The notes: generated by a model from the sequence alone, not told the origin. A stretch of DNA of 64,000 nt from SLST01 sp046538735 (GCA_046538735.1 JBKHII010000003.1:1-64000), one strand, 5' to 3'; positions 32,570 to 41,523 are shown, counted from the first letter of the stretch. Translations and numbers: made by a program.

Positions 32570-34136
32570 TCCGTCTTCCTTCGATCGCTATCATCCCGTC
32601 GCGTTCGAGACCCTCGAGCGCCGCAGCGAGGCGCGAGTCGGTCGGGCCCACGGCGAGCTCGAGCTCCTCGATCGAGACGCTCCGCCGTTGCGTCAGCGCC
32701 CGGACGATGCGTCCGCGGACCTCGCGGACGGACCCGGCGAACGGACTCTGCCTGGCGTAGTGAGAGCTGCGACGATTCGCGTTCGGTGCGAGCCTCCCGA
32801 GCCACGCACCATAGTCCATGAGCGCGTAGTACCAGTGGCGCACCGAACCGCCGAGCGTGCGCGAGCCGGCGATCAGCATGGATTCCACGAGCGGTTCGAT
32901 CTCGCGGTCGTGGACGGATTCCGCGAGGGGGTGGAAGAAGTGGATAAACAGGCGACGAATGTTCGTCTCCACGACCACGACCGGCGACTCAAACGCGAAC
33001 GCGGCGACCGCCGCGGCCGTATACGGGCCTACTCCAGGGAGAGACTTCAGCGCATCTACGTCTCGAGGCACGCAGCCGGCGAATCGTTCCACGATAGCCC
33101 GCGCGGCCTCGCGCAGGTTCCTGCCGCGACGGTTGTAGCCCAGCCCCTGCCAGAACGAGAGCACGTCCTGAAGGGACGCACGGGCGAGCGAGTCGACCGT
33201 AGGAAACCGCTCGAGGAAGGCGCGGTACTTCGGCTCAACTCGCGCCACCTGCGTCTGCTGCAGCATGAACTCCGAGACGAGAATCCGATACGGGTCGCTC
33301 TCTTCGCGCCACGGCATGGGCCGGCGCGCTCCCTTGTAGAAATCGCGCACCACGGTGGAGAATCGCTTTGCGGTCTCGCCCGCCTGCGCGTTGCGCGGCG
33401 CGAGACCGAATCGAGCGACGATGCCGGTCGGATCGAGACGCGCGGGACCGCCCACGATCACGACATCGGCCTTCCGAAACGCCTCGAGCGTCTCGGTCCC
33501 GGGGGCCGGCACGGCGACGACGCGCATACCCGCACGCGAGGCCGCCTCGACTCCGTACTGAGAATCCTCGATCACCATGCAGCGATGGGGAGCGACATCG
33601 AGCCGGCGTGCGGCTTCCAGGAAGGTATCGGGCTCCGGCTTTGACCGGGCAACGTCGTCACGGGAGACGGTTGCCGAGAAGTACCCGGACAGGCCGGCCT
33701 CGGCGAGCGACGCATCGAGCACCTTGCGTTGGGACGAGGTACCAACAGCGAGGGAGTACCCGTGGACGTAGAGGTAGCGAACGAGCTCGAGCATCGCGGG
33801 AAAGGCGTGTGTCCGTCCTGCCGCGTAGTCGAGGTAGAGCGCGTCCTTCTCCGCGAGCAAACCGTCGGCACTACCCTCGACTCCAAACCTGGAACGGAGG
33901 AGCTCCATGAACGGGCCGCCGCCCATTCCCACGATATCGTCCCAGTCGAGCTCGGATACGGGAACTCCTTTGGCGGCGACGAAGCGTTCGTCGGTTACGC
34001 GGTAATTCGGCTCGCTGTCCACCAGGGTGCCGTCCAGATCGAAAACGACGGCCTGGATCGGCTGCGCCTCGCGACTCAGGCGCTCTTCTCCCGCTTCTTT
34101 CGGGCGTCTTCCGCCTTGCGGCTGATCTTGTTCCAC
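32556..34136 (-). CDS. HAD phosphatase fused to a MutY-like HhH-GPD glycosylase without Fe-S cysteines
   Basis: The 526-residue protein has two parts. Residues about 28-240 are a beta-phosphoglucomutase-like HAD hydrolase: VVFDLDGTLVDSE (nucleophile Asp), VGTSSQRKVL and KPEPDTFLEAARRL...MVIEDSQYGVEAA. Residues about 260-526 are an HhH-GPD DNA glycosylase: MPWREESDPYRILVSEFMLQQTQV, the helix-hairpin-helix LPGVGPYTAAAVAAFAF, then VVVVETNIRRLF. The catalytic Asp position of MutY/EndoIII is Glu, and the four cluster cysteines after MDYGAWL are missing. The GTG at 34134-34136 overlaps trpS by 61 bases. A CTG overlapping the trpS stop is an alternative start, because no ATG is available. A joint role in nucleotide sanitation and repair is conceivable but unproven. 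Confidence 0.82.
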   Translation of the reverse strand: MEQDQPQGGRRPKEAGEERLSREAQPIQAVVFDLDGTLVDSEPNYRVTDERFVAAKGVPVSELDWDDIVGMGGGPFMELLRSRFGVEGSADGLLAEKDALYLDYAAGRTHAFPAMLELVRYLYVHGYSLAVGTSSQRKVLDASLAEAGLSGYFSATVSRDDVARSKPEPDTFLEAARRLDVAPHRCMVIEDSQYGVEAASRAGMRVVAVPAPGTETLEAFRKADVVIVGGPARLDPTGIVARFGLAPRNAQAGETAKRFSTVVRDFYKGARRPMPWREESDPYRILVSEFMLQQTQVARVEPKYRAFLERFPTVDSLARASLQDVLSFWQGLGYNRRGRNLREAARAIVERFAGCVPRDVDALKSLPGVGPYTAAAVAAFAFESPVVVVETNIRRLFIHFFHPLAESVHDREIEPLVESMLIAGSRTLGGSVRHWYYALMDYGAWLGRLAPNANRRSSHYARQSPFAGSVREVRGRIVRALTQRRSVSIEELELAVGPTDSRLAAALEGLERDGMIAIEGRRISLR

Positions 34137-35137
34137 ACGCCGGTCAGGCCCATCGCCTTCTTGGCGGCGACGATCGTCGCGCGCGCTTCATCGCGCATCC
34201 GCATCGTTCCGTCGTAGAGCACCTCGTCCACGAAACCGGTGCGATTCTCGTACTCGCTACGCCGTTCGCGGATCGGATCGAGAAAGGCGTTGATCGCCGC
34301 GGCGAGCTTCGTCTTCACCTCAACGTCGCCCACGGTGCCGCTGCGGTAGCGCTGCTTGAGCTCGTCCACCTCGTCCTTCTCCGGATTGAACGCGTCGTGG
34401 TAGATGAACACGGGGTTCCCTTCCACCGTACCCGGGACGTCCGCGCTGACGCGGTTCGGATCCGTGTACATGCCGCGGACCTTCTTCTCCACGGTCTTCG
34501 CGTCGTCGCTCAGGTAGATTGTGTTGCCCAGGCTCTTGCTCATCTTCGCCCGTCCGTCCGTGCCAACGAGCGTGGCGACCTCGCCGAGGAGCACGTCCGG
34601 AACCGGAAATACGTCGCCGTAGTAGTTGTTGAACCTTCGGGCGATCTCGCGAGTGAGCTCAACGTGCGCGACGTTGTCCTTTCCGACCGGCACGAGGTGC
34701 GCCCTGGGCAACAGGATATCCGCGGACTGGAGCACCGGATAGCCGAGCAGACCGAACGGCATCTCGTTCAACTCGGCGTCGCGCGCCATGTCCTTGAGAC
34801 TCGGCATCCGCTGGAGACGCGGAACCGTGACGAGCATCTCGAAGAAGAGGTTGAGCTCGTGCGTCTCGGGCACGGCGCTCTGGAGGTAGACGGTGCTCCG
34901 CTCCGGATCGATCCCGCAGGCGAGATAGTCGAGCACCATCTGGCGCGCGTTGGTCGTGATCGCCTCAACGTGCTCCTTCTCCGGTTTCGTCGTGAGCATG
35001 TGGAGATCGGCCACGATGAAGAAGCATTCGTACTCGTCCTGCAGCCGAACACGGTTCTGGAGCGAGCCTACGTAGTGGCCAAGGTGGAGCCGTCCGGTCG
35101 GCCGGTCTCCGGTGAGAATCCGTTTTCGTTCCTGCAT
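34076..35137 (-). CDS. trpS: Tryptophanyl-tRNA synthetase
   Basis: This 353-residue class I synthetase charges tRNA-Trp. The HIGH-type motif is GRLHLGHYVGSLQN near residue 15 and the KMSKS motif is intact (GRAKMSKSLGN near residue 198). SADILLPRAHLVPVGKDNVAHVELTREIARRFN forms the tryptophan/adenylate site. The C terminus is basic (RKAEDARKKREKSA). It sits two bases after the AI-2E-family gene and overlaps the HAD/HhH-GPD gene, so it is inside a long minus-strand transcription unit. No separate promoter or T-box-like leader is visible in that tight spacing. Confidence 0.97.
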   Translation of the reverse strand: MQERKRILTGDRPTGRLHLGHYVGSLQNRVRLQDEYECFFIVADLHMLTTKPEKEHVEAITTNARQMVLDYLACGIDPERSTVYLQSAVPETHELNLFFEMLVTVPRLQRMPSLKDMARDAELNEMPFGLLGYPVLQSADILLPRAHLVPVGKDNVAHVELTREIARRFNNYYGDVFPVPDVLLGEVATLVGTDGRAKMSKSLGNTIYLSDDAKTVEKKVRGMYTDPNRVSADVPGTVEGNPVFIYHDAFNPEKDEVDELKQRYRSGTVGDVEVKTKLAAAINAFLDPIRERRSEYENRTGFVDEVLYDGTMRMRDEARATIVAAKKAMGLTGVWNKISRKAEDARKKREKSA

Positions 35138-35139
35138 TG

Positions 35140-36192
35140 CTACGTTTCCTCTTTCTCGGCGCGACCCATGAGGACGCCGAGGAACTCAAAGCCCGGGATG
35201 TTCTCGAAAACGATCTTGAGCGCCACGGTGAGAGGCACCGCGAGGAAAAGCCCCACGATTCCCCAGAGCCATCCCCAGAACAGCAACGAAAAGAGGATGA
35301 CGACCGGGCTGATCTTGAGTTGGTCGCCCTGCAGCTTTGGATCGATCACATTGCCGAGAACGAGCTGGATTGTCAACATCGATGCCGCGGCCGCGACGAT
35401 CGGTCTCGGTTCGGGGTAGAACTGAGCGAACGCGAAGAGCGCGCTCGTCACGCCGATCAGAATCGAGCCGATCGACGGGATGAAGTTGAAGAGGAAGCTG
35501 AGCGCGCCCCACAGCAGCGCGAACTCCACGCCGATGAATCTGAACGACACCCAAACGAGAAAGCCGGTAGCAAGGCTCACGACCAGCTTCACCGAAAGGT
35601 AGCGTCCGATCTGAGCGTTCGTGTGACCGACGATCCGCCAGATCGTCTCGGTTCGCGGCCCCTGGAGCGCCTCCATAACCTTGGGCCGCAGGTACGGTTT
35701 CTCGAGCAGCAGGAAGAGCAGGAAGACGAGCACCATCGTGAGGCTGCCGAGCACGGTCAGGAATCCCCCCGAGAACGACACGAGGTACTGCCTGAGCGTC
35801 GGCGTGTAGTCGAACTCCGCGAGCAGCTCAGGAGGCAGGTCGAGGGCTTCGAGCAGCTGTGCAACGAGATTCACCAACCGGTCCACGTAGCGCGGCAACT
35901 GCCGCACGACGCTCTGTACGCTCGAATAGAGAAAGAACACGACGAGCGACCCCACGCCGAGCAGAAGCACGATCACGAAGAGGATACCCGCGAGCCGCGG
36001 CACCCTGATGCGGTGCAGGCGCTCCACGATCGGGTTCAGAACGAAGCTCAACAGCAGCGCGATCACGAGCGGCTGCACGAAGCTCGCCGTGAGCTTCAGC
36101 ACGGCGCCCACGGTAATGACCGTGAGCACGAGCAGAAGCGCGTTCGTGAGGCGCTGCTGGTCGAGATGGGGTCTGTCGAACTCGTCGCTCAT
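35140..36192 (-). CDS. AI-2E family (PF01594) membrane transporter
   Basis: This 350-residue inner-membrane protein has about seven to eight helices: a first pair (LLVLTVITVGAVLKLTASFVQPLVIALLLSF), LVIVLLLGVGSLVVFFLYSS, an extracytoplasmic stretch, and a C-terminal bundle with WGALSFLFNFIPSIGSILIG and IIPSIG-like residues typical of the family. Also visible are VIDPKLQGDQLKISPVVILFSLLFWGWLWGIVG and LAVPLTVALKIVFENIPG. Members include TqsA and Na+/H+ antiporters; the substrate is unknown. It lies between lpd and trpS with gaps of 15 and 2 bases, so it is expressed with the pyruvate dehydrogenase genes. Confidence 0.9.
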   Translation of the reverse strand: MSDEFDRPHLDQQRLTNALLLVLTVITVGAVLKLTASFVQPLVIALLLSFVLNPIVERLHRIRVPRLAGILFVIVLLLGVGSLVVFFLYSSVQSVVRQLPRYVDRLVNLVAQLLEALDLPPELLAEFDYTPTLRQYLVSFSGGFLTVLGSLTMVLVFLLFLLLEKPYLRPKVMEALQGPRTETIWRIVGHTNAQIGRYLSVKLVVSLATGFLVWVSFRFIGVEFALLWGALSFLFNFIPSIGSILIGVTSALFAFAQFYPEPRPIVAAAASMLTIQLVLGNVIDPKLQGDQLKISPVVILFSLLFWGWLWGIVGLFLAVPLTVALKIVFENIPGFEFLGVLMGRAEKEET

Positions 36193-36207
36193 CGGTCCCG
36201 GCCTCGA

Positions 36208-37596
36208 CTATGCGTGGATCACCCATCCCTCCGCGGCACGAGCGGCCTCCATCACCGCTTCCGAGAGCGTGGGATGGGCGTGGATCATCGTCGCGATGTC
36301 CTCGGGCAACAGCTCGCTCTTCTTGCCGAGCAGGAGCTCGTGGATGAGCTCGGTTGCGGTGCTTCCGGCCACGTGCGCCGCGAGGAACTCGTGCGACTCC
36401 CGGTCGTAGAGGATCTTCACGAGACCGTCCGGCTGACCGATCGCGACCGACTTGCCGGCGCCCCGGTAGGGGAAGACAGCCTTCTCGAACTTCAGCCCGC
36501 GCTCGGCCGCCTGCTCCTCCGTGGGACCGAAGCTCGCGATCTGCGGCTCGGTGTAGATTGCCGCCGGAATCAGGTCGGGATCCACACGCTTCTCGGGATC
36601 GTGACCGGCCATGTGCTCAACGGCGATCTCGCCTTCCTTGCTCGCCACGTGCGCGAGCTGCATCGTGGGGACGACGTCGCCGATCGCATAGATGTTTGCA
36701 ACGTCCGTCTGATAGTAGTCGTGTATCTTGACGAAACCCTTCTCGGTCTTCACGCCGACCTGCTCCAGGCCGATGTCCTCGGTATTTGGAGCACGGCCAA
36801 CGCTAACGAGCAGCTTCTCGGCCTCGAGCGTCTTCGTGCCGTCTTTGCCCGACACCTCGAGCTTGATCCCGTTCTTGTTCTTCGTGAGGTTCTCCGCCTT
36901 CGTCGCGGTCATGATCTCCACGCCGCGCCGGCGAATGTCGCGCTCGAGCACCGCGACCGCCTCCGAATCCGCATTCGGGATGATTCGGTCGAGCATCTCA
37001 ACGACCGTCACCTCAACGCCGAATGAGCTCATCACGTGAGCGAACTCCATCCCGATGTAGCCGCCGCCGAGAATGATCATGCTCTTGGGAAGCTTCTCAA
37101 GATAGAGCGCGCCGGTGGACGAGAGCACCTGCTTCTCGTCGAACTCGAAGCCGGGAATCGTGCGCGGCCGGCTTCCGGTCGCGACGATGATGTTCTTCGC
37201 AGTGACCTTGTTCTTGCCGTCTACGGTGACTTCGTGCCGGCCGGTGAGAACACCGGTACCCTCGATATAGTCGACCTTGTTCTTCTTCAAGAGGGCCTGC
37301 ACGCCTTTCACGATCCGCTCGGACACCCGTCGGCTTTTCTTGAATACCTTCGAGTAGTCGAGACCCGATTCGTCCACGGAGACGCCCATCTCCTCGAGCT
37401 CCTTGCGGTGCGAGAAGACCTCAGCCTGGTGGATCAACGCCTTGCTCGGGATGCACCCGATGTTGAGACACACACCGCCCGGCTTGTCCTTCTCGATCAC
37501 GGCCGCCTTCATTCCGAGCTGGTTTGCGCGGATCGCGGCTACGTACCCGCCGGGACCGGAGCCGATTACTACTACGTCGTACTCATAATCTGCCAT
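36208..37596 (-). CDS. lpd: Dihydrolipoamide dehydrogenase (E3)
   Basis: This 462-residue flavoprotein reoxidises the lipoyl group of the E2 component with NAD+. The FAD-binding start is YDVVVIGSGPGGYVAAIRA. The redox disulfide is GGVCLNIGCIPSKAL (Cys43 and Cys48). The NAD-binding Rossmann motif is ILGGGYIGMEFAHVMSSFG, the second FAD contact is IYAIGDVV, and the C-terminal active-site pair is AHPTLSE with His before Pro-Thr-Leu-Ser-Glu. Length and motifs are standard, with no fused lipoyl domain. It is the fourth pyruvate dehydrogenase gene in the operon and probably serves that complex. Confidence 0.97.
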   Translation of the reverse strand: MADYEYDVVVIGSGPGGYVAAIRANQLGMKAAVIEKDKPGGVCLNIGCIPSKALIHQAEVFSHRKELEEMGVSVDESGLDYSKVFKKSRRVSERIVKGVQALLKKNKVDYIEGTGVLTGRHEVTVDGKNKVTAKNIIVATGSRPRTIPGFEFDEKQVLSSTGALYLEKLPKSMIILGGGYIGMEFAHVMSSFGVEVTVVEMLDRIIPNADSEAVAVLERDIRRRGVEIMTATKAENLTKNKNGIKLEVSGKDGTKTLEAEKLLVSVGRAPNTEDIGLEQVGVKTEKGFVKIHDYYQTDVANIYAIGDVVPTMQLAHVASKEGEIAVEHMAGHDPEKRVDPDLIPAAIYTEPQIASFGPTEEQAAERGLKFEKAVFPYRGAGKSVAIGQPDGLVKILYDRESHEFLAAHVAGSTATELIHELLLGKKSELLPEDIATMIHAHPTLSEAVMEAARAAEGWVIHA

Positions 37597-37615
37597 TCGC
37601 CTCTCCTGAGTTACC

Positions 37616-38905
37616 CTAGAATAGCACGCGCACCGGGTTCTCTACGATCCGCTTCAGCTCGGACAGGAAGCGACCGCCGGCGGCACCGTCGATGACGCGG
37701 TGATCGCACGAGAGCGTCATCTTCATGATCTGCGCGACGTCGATCTCGTCGTCGTCGTTGACGACGACGGCTTTCGCAATCTCACCCACCGCGAGAATCG
37801 CCGATCCGGGTGGATTGATGATCGCCGTGAACTCCTCGATTCCGAATGAACCGAGGTTGCTGATCGTGAACGTCGCTCCGGTGTACTCCTCAGGCTGCAG
37901 CTTGCCCGCTCCGGCCTTGGAGATCAACTCCTTCAGCTCGCGGTCGATGGCAACAATGCCCTTATTGCCGCAATTGCGGACGACCGGCGTGATCAGCCCG
38001 TTCCCGAGATCGACCGCGAGGCCGATGTCGATCGAGCCGAACTGCAGGATGTGGTCACCCTGCCAACTCGCGTTCGCCTCCGGATGGCGCTTGAGCGCCT
38101 CCGCGGCAAACTTGATGAGGAAGGCGTTGAAGCCGACCTTCTCGGGAAGCTCGGCGTTGAGCTGCTTCCGTGCCGTGATCGCCGCGTCCATCTTCACGCT
38201 GTTCTTCAGGTAGTAGTGGGGTGCCGTGAACTTGCTCTCCGCAAGCCGACGGGCGATCACCGCGCGCTTGCCGGTCACGGGAACCGTGACGTTGCTGCCC
38301 GGCTGCATCGCAGCGGCTGCGGCGAAGCCGCCCGTGGACGGCCCGCCTGCGGCCGCGCCGGGCGTGAAACTCTCTACGTCGCTCTTCACGACGCGCCCCC
38401 CGGGACCGCTTCCTGAGACCTGGCCGATGTCGATACGTCGCTCGGCGGCAATCTTCTTCGCAAGCGGCGAGGCCTTCACCGCTGCGCCCGAGGCGGGCGC
38501 CGTCGCGTCGGTCTGCGGAGGGGAAGCAGTCGCGCCCGTCTGCGGAGCCGCGCCCGCACCCGGGGCCTGTGGTGCCCCGGCAGGGGCGCCGGTTTCTTCC
38601 TTCTCCACGGCCGGGGATTCGGCGGGAACGTGCTCGGCCTCGGCAACGAGCGCGGCGATGTCCTCGCCCTCCTCGCCGAGGATGGCGATCGTGTCACCCA
38701 CCTTGGAGGCGCTGCCCTCTCCCCGGATGATCTTCAGGAGCGTTCCCTCCTGGGTGGACTCGTAGTCCATGGTCGCCTTGTCGGTCTCGACCTCGCAGAG
38801 GAGATCTCCCGAGGAGACGCTGTCGCCTTCCTTCTTATTCCAACTCACGATCGTGCCCTCTTCCATGGTTGGAGAGAGCGCAGTCATCAATACCTTCTCT
38901 GCCAT
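37616..38905 (-). CDS. pdhC: Dihydrolipoamide acetyltransferase (E2 of pyruvate dehydrogenase)
   Basis: This 429-residue protein has one N-terminal lipoyl domain (lipoylated Lys43 in VETDKATMDYES) and a long Ala/Pro/Thr-rich hinge (about residues 90-155). A peripheral-subunit-binding domain follows (ASPLAKKIAAERRIDIGQVSGSGPGGRVVKSDVE), then a second linker and the CoA acyltransferase catalytic domain. The catalytic signature CDHRVIDGAAGGRFL near the C terminus carries the active-site His and Asp. A single lipoyl domain is the minimal type common outside enterobacteria. The order E1alpha, E1beta, E2, E3 in one operon supports a heterotetrameric-E1 pyruvate dehydrogenase rather than the 2-oxoglutarate enzyme. 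Confidence 0.95.
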   Translation of the reverse strand: MAEKVLMTALSPTMEEGTIVSWNKKEGDSVSSGDLLCEVETDKATMDYESTQEGTLLKIIRGEGSASKVGDTIAILGEEGEDIAALVAEAEHVPAESPAVEKEETGAPAGAPQAPGAGAAPQTGATASPPQTDATAPASGAAVKASPLAKKIAAERRIDIGQVSGSGPGGRVVKSDVESFTPGAAAGGPSTGGFAAAAAMQPGSNVTVPVTGKRAVIARRLAESKFTAPHYYLKNSVKMDAAITARKQLNAELPEKVGFNAFLIKFAAEALKRHPEANASWQGDHILQFGSIDIGLAVDLGNGLITPVVRNCGNKGIVAIDRELKELISKAGAGKLQPEEYTGATFTISNLGSFGIEEFTAIINPPGSAILAVGEIAKAVVVNDDDEIDVAQIMKMTLSCDHRVIDGAAGGRFLSELKRIVENPVRVLF

Positions 38906-38914
38906 GTCCGACTC

Positions 38915-39898
38915 CTATTCCATGTAGAGGACGCGCTTCGCAGCCGCGACGATCTTCTCAACGCTCGGCTGAACCGCGAGCTCCAGATTGTGATTGTACG
39001 GCATGGGGACGTCCTCGCTCGCGACGAGCTCTACCTGAGCGTCCAGCATGTCGAAGCAGTTCTTGCTGATGAGCCACGCGACGTGGCTGCCGAAGCTCGC
39101 CACCGGCCACGCTTCGTCAACGACGACGGCGCGGTTGGTCTTCCGCACGGAGGCGTAGATCGCCTCTTCGTCGAGCGGGCGGAGCGAGCGAAGGTCGATC
39201 ACTTCGGCGTCAACGCCGAGCTTCTCGAGCTCCGCCGCCGCCTCGAGAACCATTCTCACCGGTTTCGAGTAGCTGATGAGCGTGACCTCGCTCCCCTCGC
39301 GCTTCACGTCGGCCTTGCCCAGGGGGATCGTGTACTCCTCCTCGGGAACCTCTCCGGTCCACGCGTACGCCATCTCGCTTTCAAGGAGCACGACCGGGTT
39401 GTCGTCGCGAATCGCGCTCTTGAGGATCCCCTTTGCGTCGTACGGCGTGGCGTACGAGGCGACTTTGAGCCCCGGGATATGGACGAAGAGGCTCTGGAGC
39501 GCCTGCGAGTGTTGGCTGGACAGGTACTCCGCGGGACCGTTCGGTCCGCGAAAGACGATCGGCACGTTGAGCTGTCCGCCCGACATGTGCCGCATCTTCG
39601 CCGCATTGTTGATCACCTGATCGAGCGCGAGGAGCGAGAAGTTGAACGTCATCCACTCAACGACCGGTCGGAGCCCGACCGTCGCGGCCCCCACGGCGAG
39701 CCCGGTGAAGCCGAGCTCGGCGATCGGGGTGTCGAGCACGCGCGGCGCGCCGTACTTGTCCAGCAGCCCGCGCGTCACCTTGTAGGCGCCGTTGTACTCC
39801 CCGACCTCTTCACCGAGGATGAAGACTCGTTCGTCGCGAGCCATCTCTTCGTCCAGGGCCTGATTGAGGGCCTCTCGTATGCTGATTTCCGCCATCAT
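38915..39898 (-). CDS. pdhB: Pyruvate dehydrogenase E1 component beta subunit
   Basis: This 327-residue transketolase-like subunit pairs with E1alpha to decarboxylate pyruvate on thiamine diphosphate. Typical features are IREALNQALDEEMARDERVFILGEEVGEYNGAYKVTRGL with the conserved Glu, VLDTPIAELGFTGLAVGAA, VINNAAKMRHMSGGQLNVPIVFRGPNG, and SQHSQALQSLFVHIPGLKVASYATPYDAKG. The C-terminal domain contains VIDLRSLRPLDEEAIYASVRKTNRAVVVDEAWPVASFG. Two consecutive ATG codons are available; the first (39896-39898) is annotated. The gap to pdhA is eight bases. Confidence 0.96.
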   Translation of the reverse strand: MMAEISIREALNQALDEEMARDERVFILGEEVGEYNGAYKVTRGLLDKYGAPRVLDTPIAELGFTGLAVGAATVGLRPVVEWMTFNFSLLALDQVINNAAKMRHMSGGQLNVPIVFRGPNGPAEYLSSQHSQALQSLFVHIPGLKVASYATPYDAKGILKSAIRDDNPVVLLESEMAYAWTGEVPEEEYTIPLGKADVKREGSEVTLISYSKPVRMVLEAAAELEKLGVDAEVIDLRSLRPLDEEAIYASVRKTNRAVVVDEAWPVASFGSHVAWLISKNCFDMLDAQVELVASEDVPMPYNHNLELAVQPSVEKIVAAAKRVLYME

Positions 39899-39906
39899 CG
39901 GGCTCC

Positions 39907-40929
39907 TTACACGTAGATATCTTCGTAGATGGTTTCGAGAGCCGGCTCGTCGCTCGACTCCGCAAAATCCACGGCATCCTGGACGATCGCCTTCACTTCA
40001 TCGTCGACCTTCTTGTACTCGTCGTCCGTGAGCACCTTCGCGTCCTGCATTCCGGCCTTGAGGATCAGGATCGGATCCTGCTGCTGATACGCCTCGAGCT
40101 CGTCGCGAGTGCGATACTTAGCGGGATCGCTCATCGAGTGTCCCTTGTACCGGTAGGTCTTCGCGTCGATCAGGATCGGCGTCTGTTCCTTCTTGGCGCG
40201 CTCTGCCGCGGCCTTGATGCCGTCGTGCATCGCGATGACGTTCATGCCGTCCAGCGTGATCCCGGGCATTCGGAAGCCGGTAGCCTTCACGGCGAAGTCC
40301 TCGATCGCAGAGACACGCTTCACGGCGGTGCCCATGCCGAACTGGTTGTTCTCAACGATGTAGATCGCAGGCAGATTCCAGACCGACGCGAGATTCAGCG
40401 ACTCGTGGAACGCTCCCTGGTGAATCGCCCCGTCACCGAAGAAGCAGAGCGTCACACCGGTCTCCTTCTGATTCATCACCTTGCTCCGGTACATCTGCGC
40501 GAAGGCGACGCCGGTTGCCATGGGGATCTGCGCGCCGACGATACCGTTCCCGCCAAGAAAGTGCTTCTCGGCGCTGAACATGTGCATGGAGCCGCCCTTT
40601 CCGCGCGAACAGCCGGTGATCCTGCCGTAGAGCTCCGCCATGATCGCACGCGGCTCCATGCCGACAGCGAGCGCGTGCCCGTGGTCGCGATACGCCGTGA
40701 GCACGTAATCGTGCGCGAGGTCGAGCGCGCCAATCGCCCCCACGGCGACCGCCTCCTGACCGTTGTAGAGGTGGCAGAATCCGCCGATCTTTCGCAGGCC
40801 GTACATCTGCGCGGCCTTCTCCTCGAATCTCCTGATCAGCATCATCTGCCGAAGGAGCGGCATCAGGAACTCCTTCTTGTGGTTCCCAACGCCCTTCACC
40901 GTCTGTACTCGTGTTTCAACATCAGCCAT
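39907..40929 (-). CDS. pdhA: Pyruvate dehydrogenase E1 component alpha subunit
   Basis: This 340-residue subunit binds thiamine diphosphate. Key segments are MMLIRRFEEKAAQMYGLRKIGGFCHLYNGQEA, YRDHGHALAVG, GCSRGKGGSMHMFS, and the ThDP motif TLCFFGDGAIHQGAFHESLNLA ending in YIVENNQFGMGT. The phosphorylation-loop region YRYKGHSMSDPAKYRT is conserved. The start ATG (40927-40929) overlaps the upstream PNPOx-like stop by eight bases, so the first gene of the unit is the small flavin-fold protein and not E1. The E1alpha/E1beta arrangement is that of Gram-positive bacteria, mitochondria and spirochaetes. Confidence 0.96.
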   Translation of the reverse strand: MADVETRVQTVKGVGNHKKEFLMPLLRQMMLIRRFEEKAAQMYGLRKIGGFCHLYNGQEAVAVGAIGALDLAHDYVLTAYRDHGHALAVGMEPRAIMAELYGRITGCSRGKGGSMHMFSAEKHFLGGNGIVGAQIPMATGVAFAQMYRSKVMNQKETGVTLCFFGDGAIHQGAFHESLNLASVWNLPAIYIVENNQFGMGTAVKRVSAIEDFAVKATGFRMPGITLDGMNVIAMHDGIKAAAERAKKEQTPILIDAKTYRYKGHSMSDPAKYRTRDELEAYQQQDPILILKAGMQDAKVLTDDEYKKVDDEVKAIVQDAVDFAESSDEPALETIYEDIYV

Positions 40930-41374
40930 TGCCGCCCCCCAGCTTGATCTCGTGACGCTCTCCGGTCATCGGCCTCATGTACCGCAGCTCCTCGATGCTC
41001 GTCTCGAGCACGACCATCTTCCCCTCGTCCGGGTTCAGGTGCCAGAACGTCGCGAGGTGACCGCCGATCGCCTCGAGCACCTCGGCTTTCACGGACGGAT
41101 TGTCGATCGCCTGCATGGGCCCACGGGCGATGACGATCTCGTCCAGGCTCTTGCTCTGCAGCATCCACTCTACGTGAGCATTGCCGTCGATCTCTTTCGC
41201 CTTGGGGAACTCGGGCGACGTTACCGCGTAGAGAAAGCCGTCACGTCCGCGGACGATGCCCGGCGTCATCCACCGCATGTGCGGCCTTCCGTCCACGTCT
41301 ACGGTCGCAAGCACTGCGATCTTGGAGTCTTCGAGGACACGCTCCAAGGTGTCCAGCATTGATCTTGAGTCCAT
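40922..41374 (-). CDS. Pyridoxamine 5'-phosphate oxidase-fold protein
   Basis: This 150-residue split-barrel protein resembles the PNPOx-like or general-stress-protein-26 group. SKIAVLATVDVDGRPHMRWM is the typical first strand pair, followed by DGFLYAVTSPEFPKAKEIDGNAHVEWML, then IVIARGPMQAIDN and an alpha-helical end (FWHLNPDEGKMVVLETSIEELRYM). Members bind FMN, F420 or haem, or have lost cofactors. The start (41372-41374) is set by the strong AAGGAGGAGGAG site. It is the first gene of the pyruvate dehydrogenase run and overlaps pdhA, which suggests a link to acetyl-CoA supply or redox stress; the specific role is unknown. Confidence 0.8.
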   Translation of the reverse strand: MDSRSMLDTLERVLEDSKIAVLATVDVDGRPHMRWMTPGIVRGRDGFLYAVTSPEFPKAKEIDGNAHVEWMLQSKSLDEIVIARGPMQAIDNPSVKAEVLEAIGGHLATFWHLNPDEGKMVVLETSIEELRYMRPMTGERHEIKLGGGNG

Positions 41375-41523
41375 CTCCTCCTCCTTGGTTGCGCACGCGA
41401 CGCAGAGAACCGTTCGATTGCATGGTCGTGCAGTCGCGATGCGTTCAATGTAATAATCCCGTTTTCGATCGCCACCTTTTCCTTTGCCCGTGCCCTGGCG
41501 AGGGAGTATCATGGAATTGAGCC
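41375..41523. promoter_or_regulatory. Intergenic half upstream of the pyruvate dehydrogenase run
   Basis: This half of the divergent intergenic region should hold the minus-strand promoter for the PNPOx-pdh unit. I see an AT-richer patch near 41440-41460 (TATTACATTGAAC on the minus strand), but no -35/-10 pair with good spacing, so no promoter is called. Confidence 0.3.

Noticed and set aside
35137..37026. A 629-codon plus-strand frame antisense to the AI-2E and lpd genes
   Set aside because: Both minus-strand genes have complete family motifs and operon spacing; this frame is a GC shadow.
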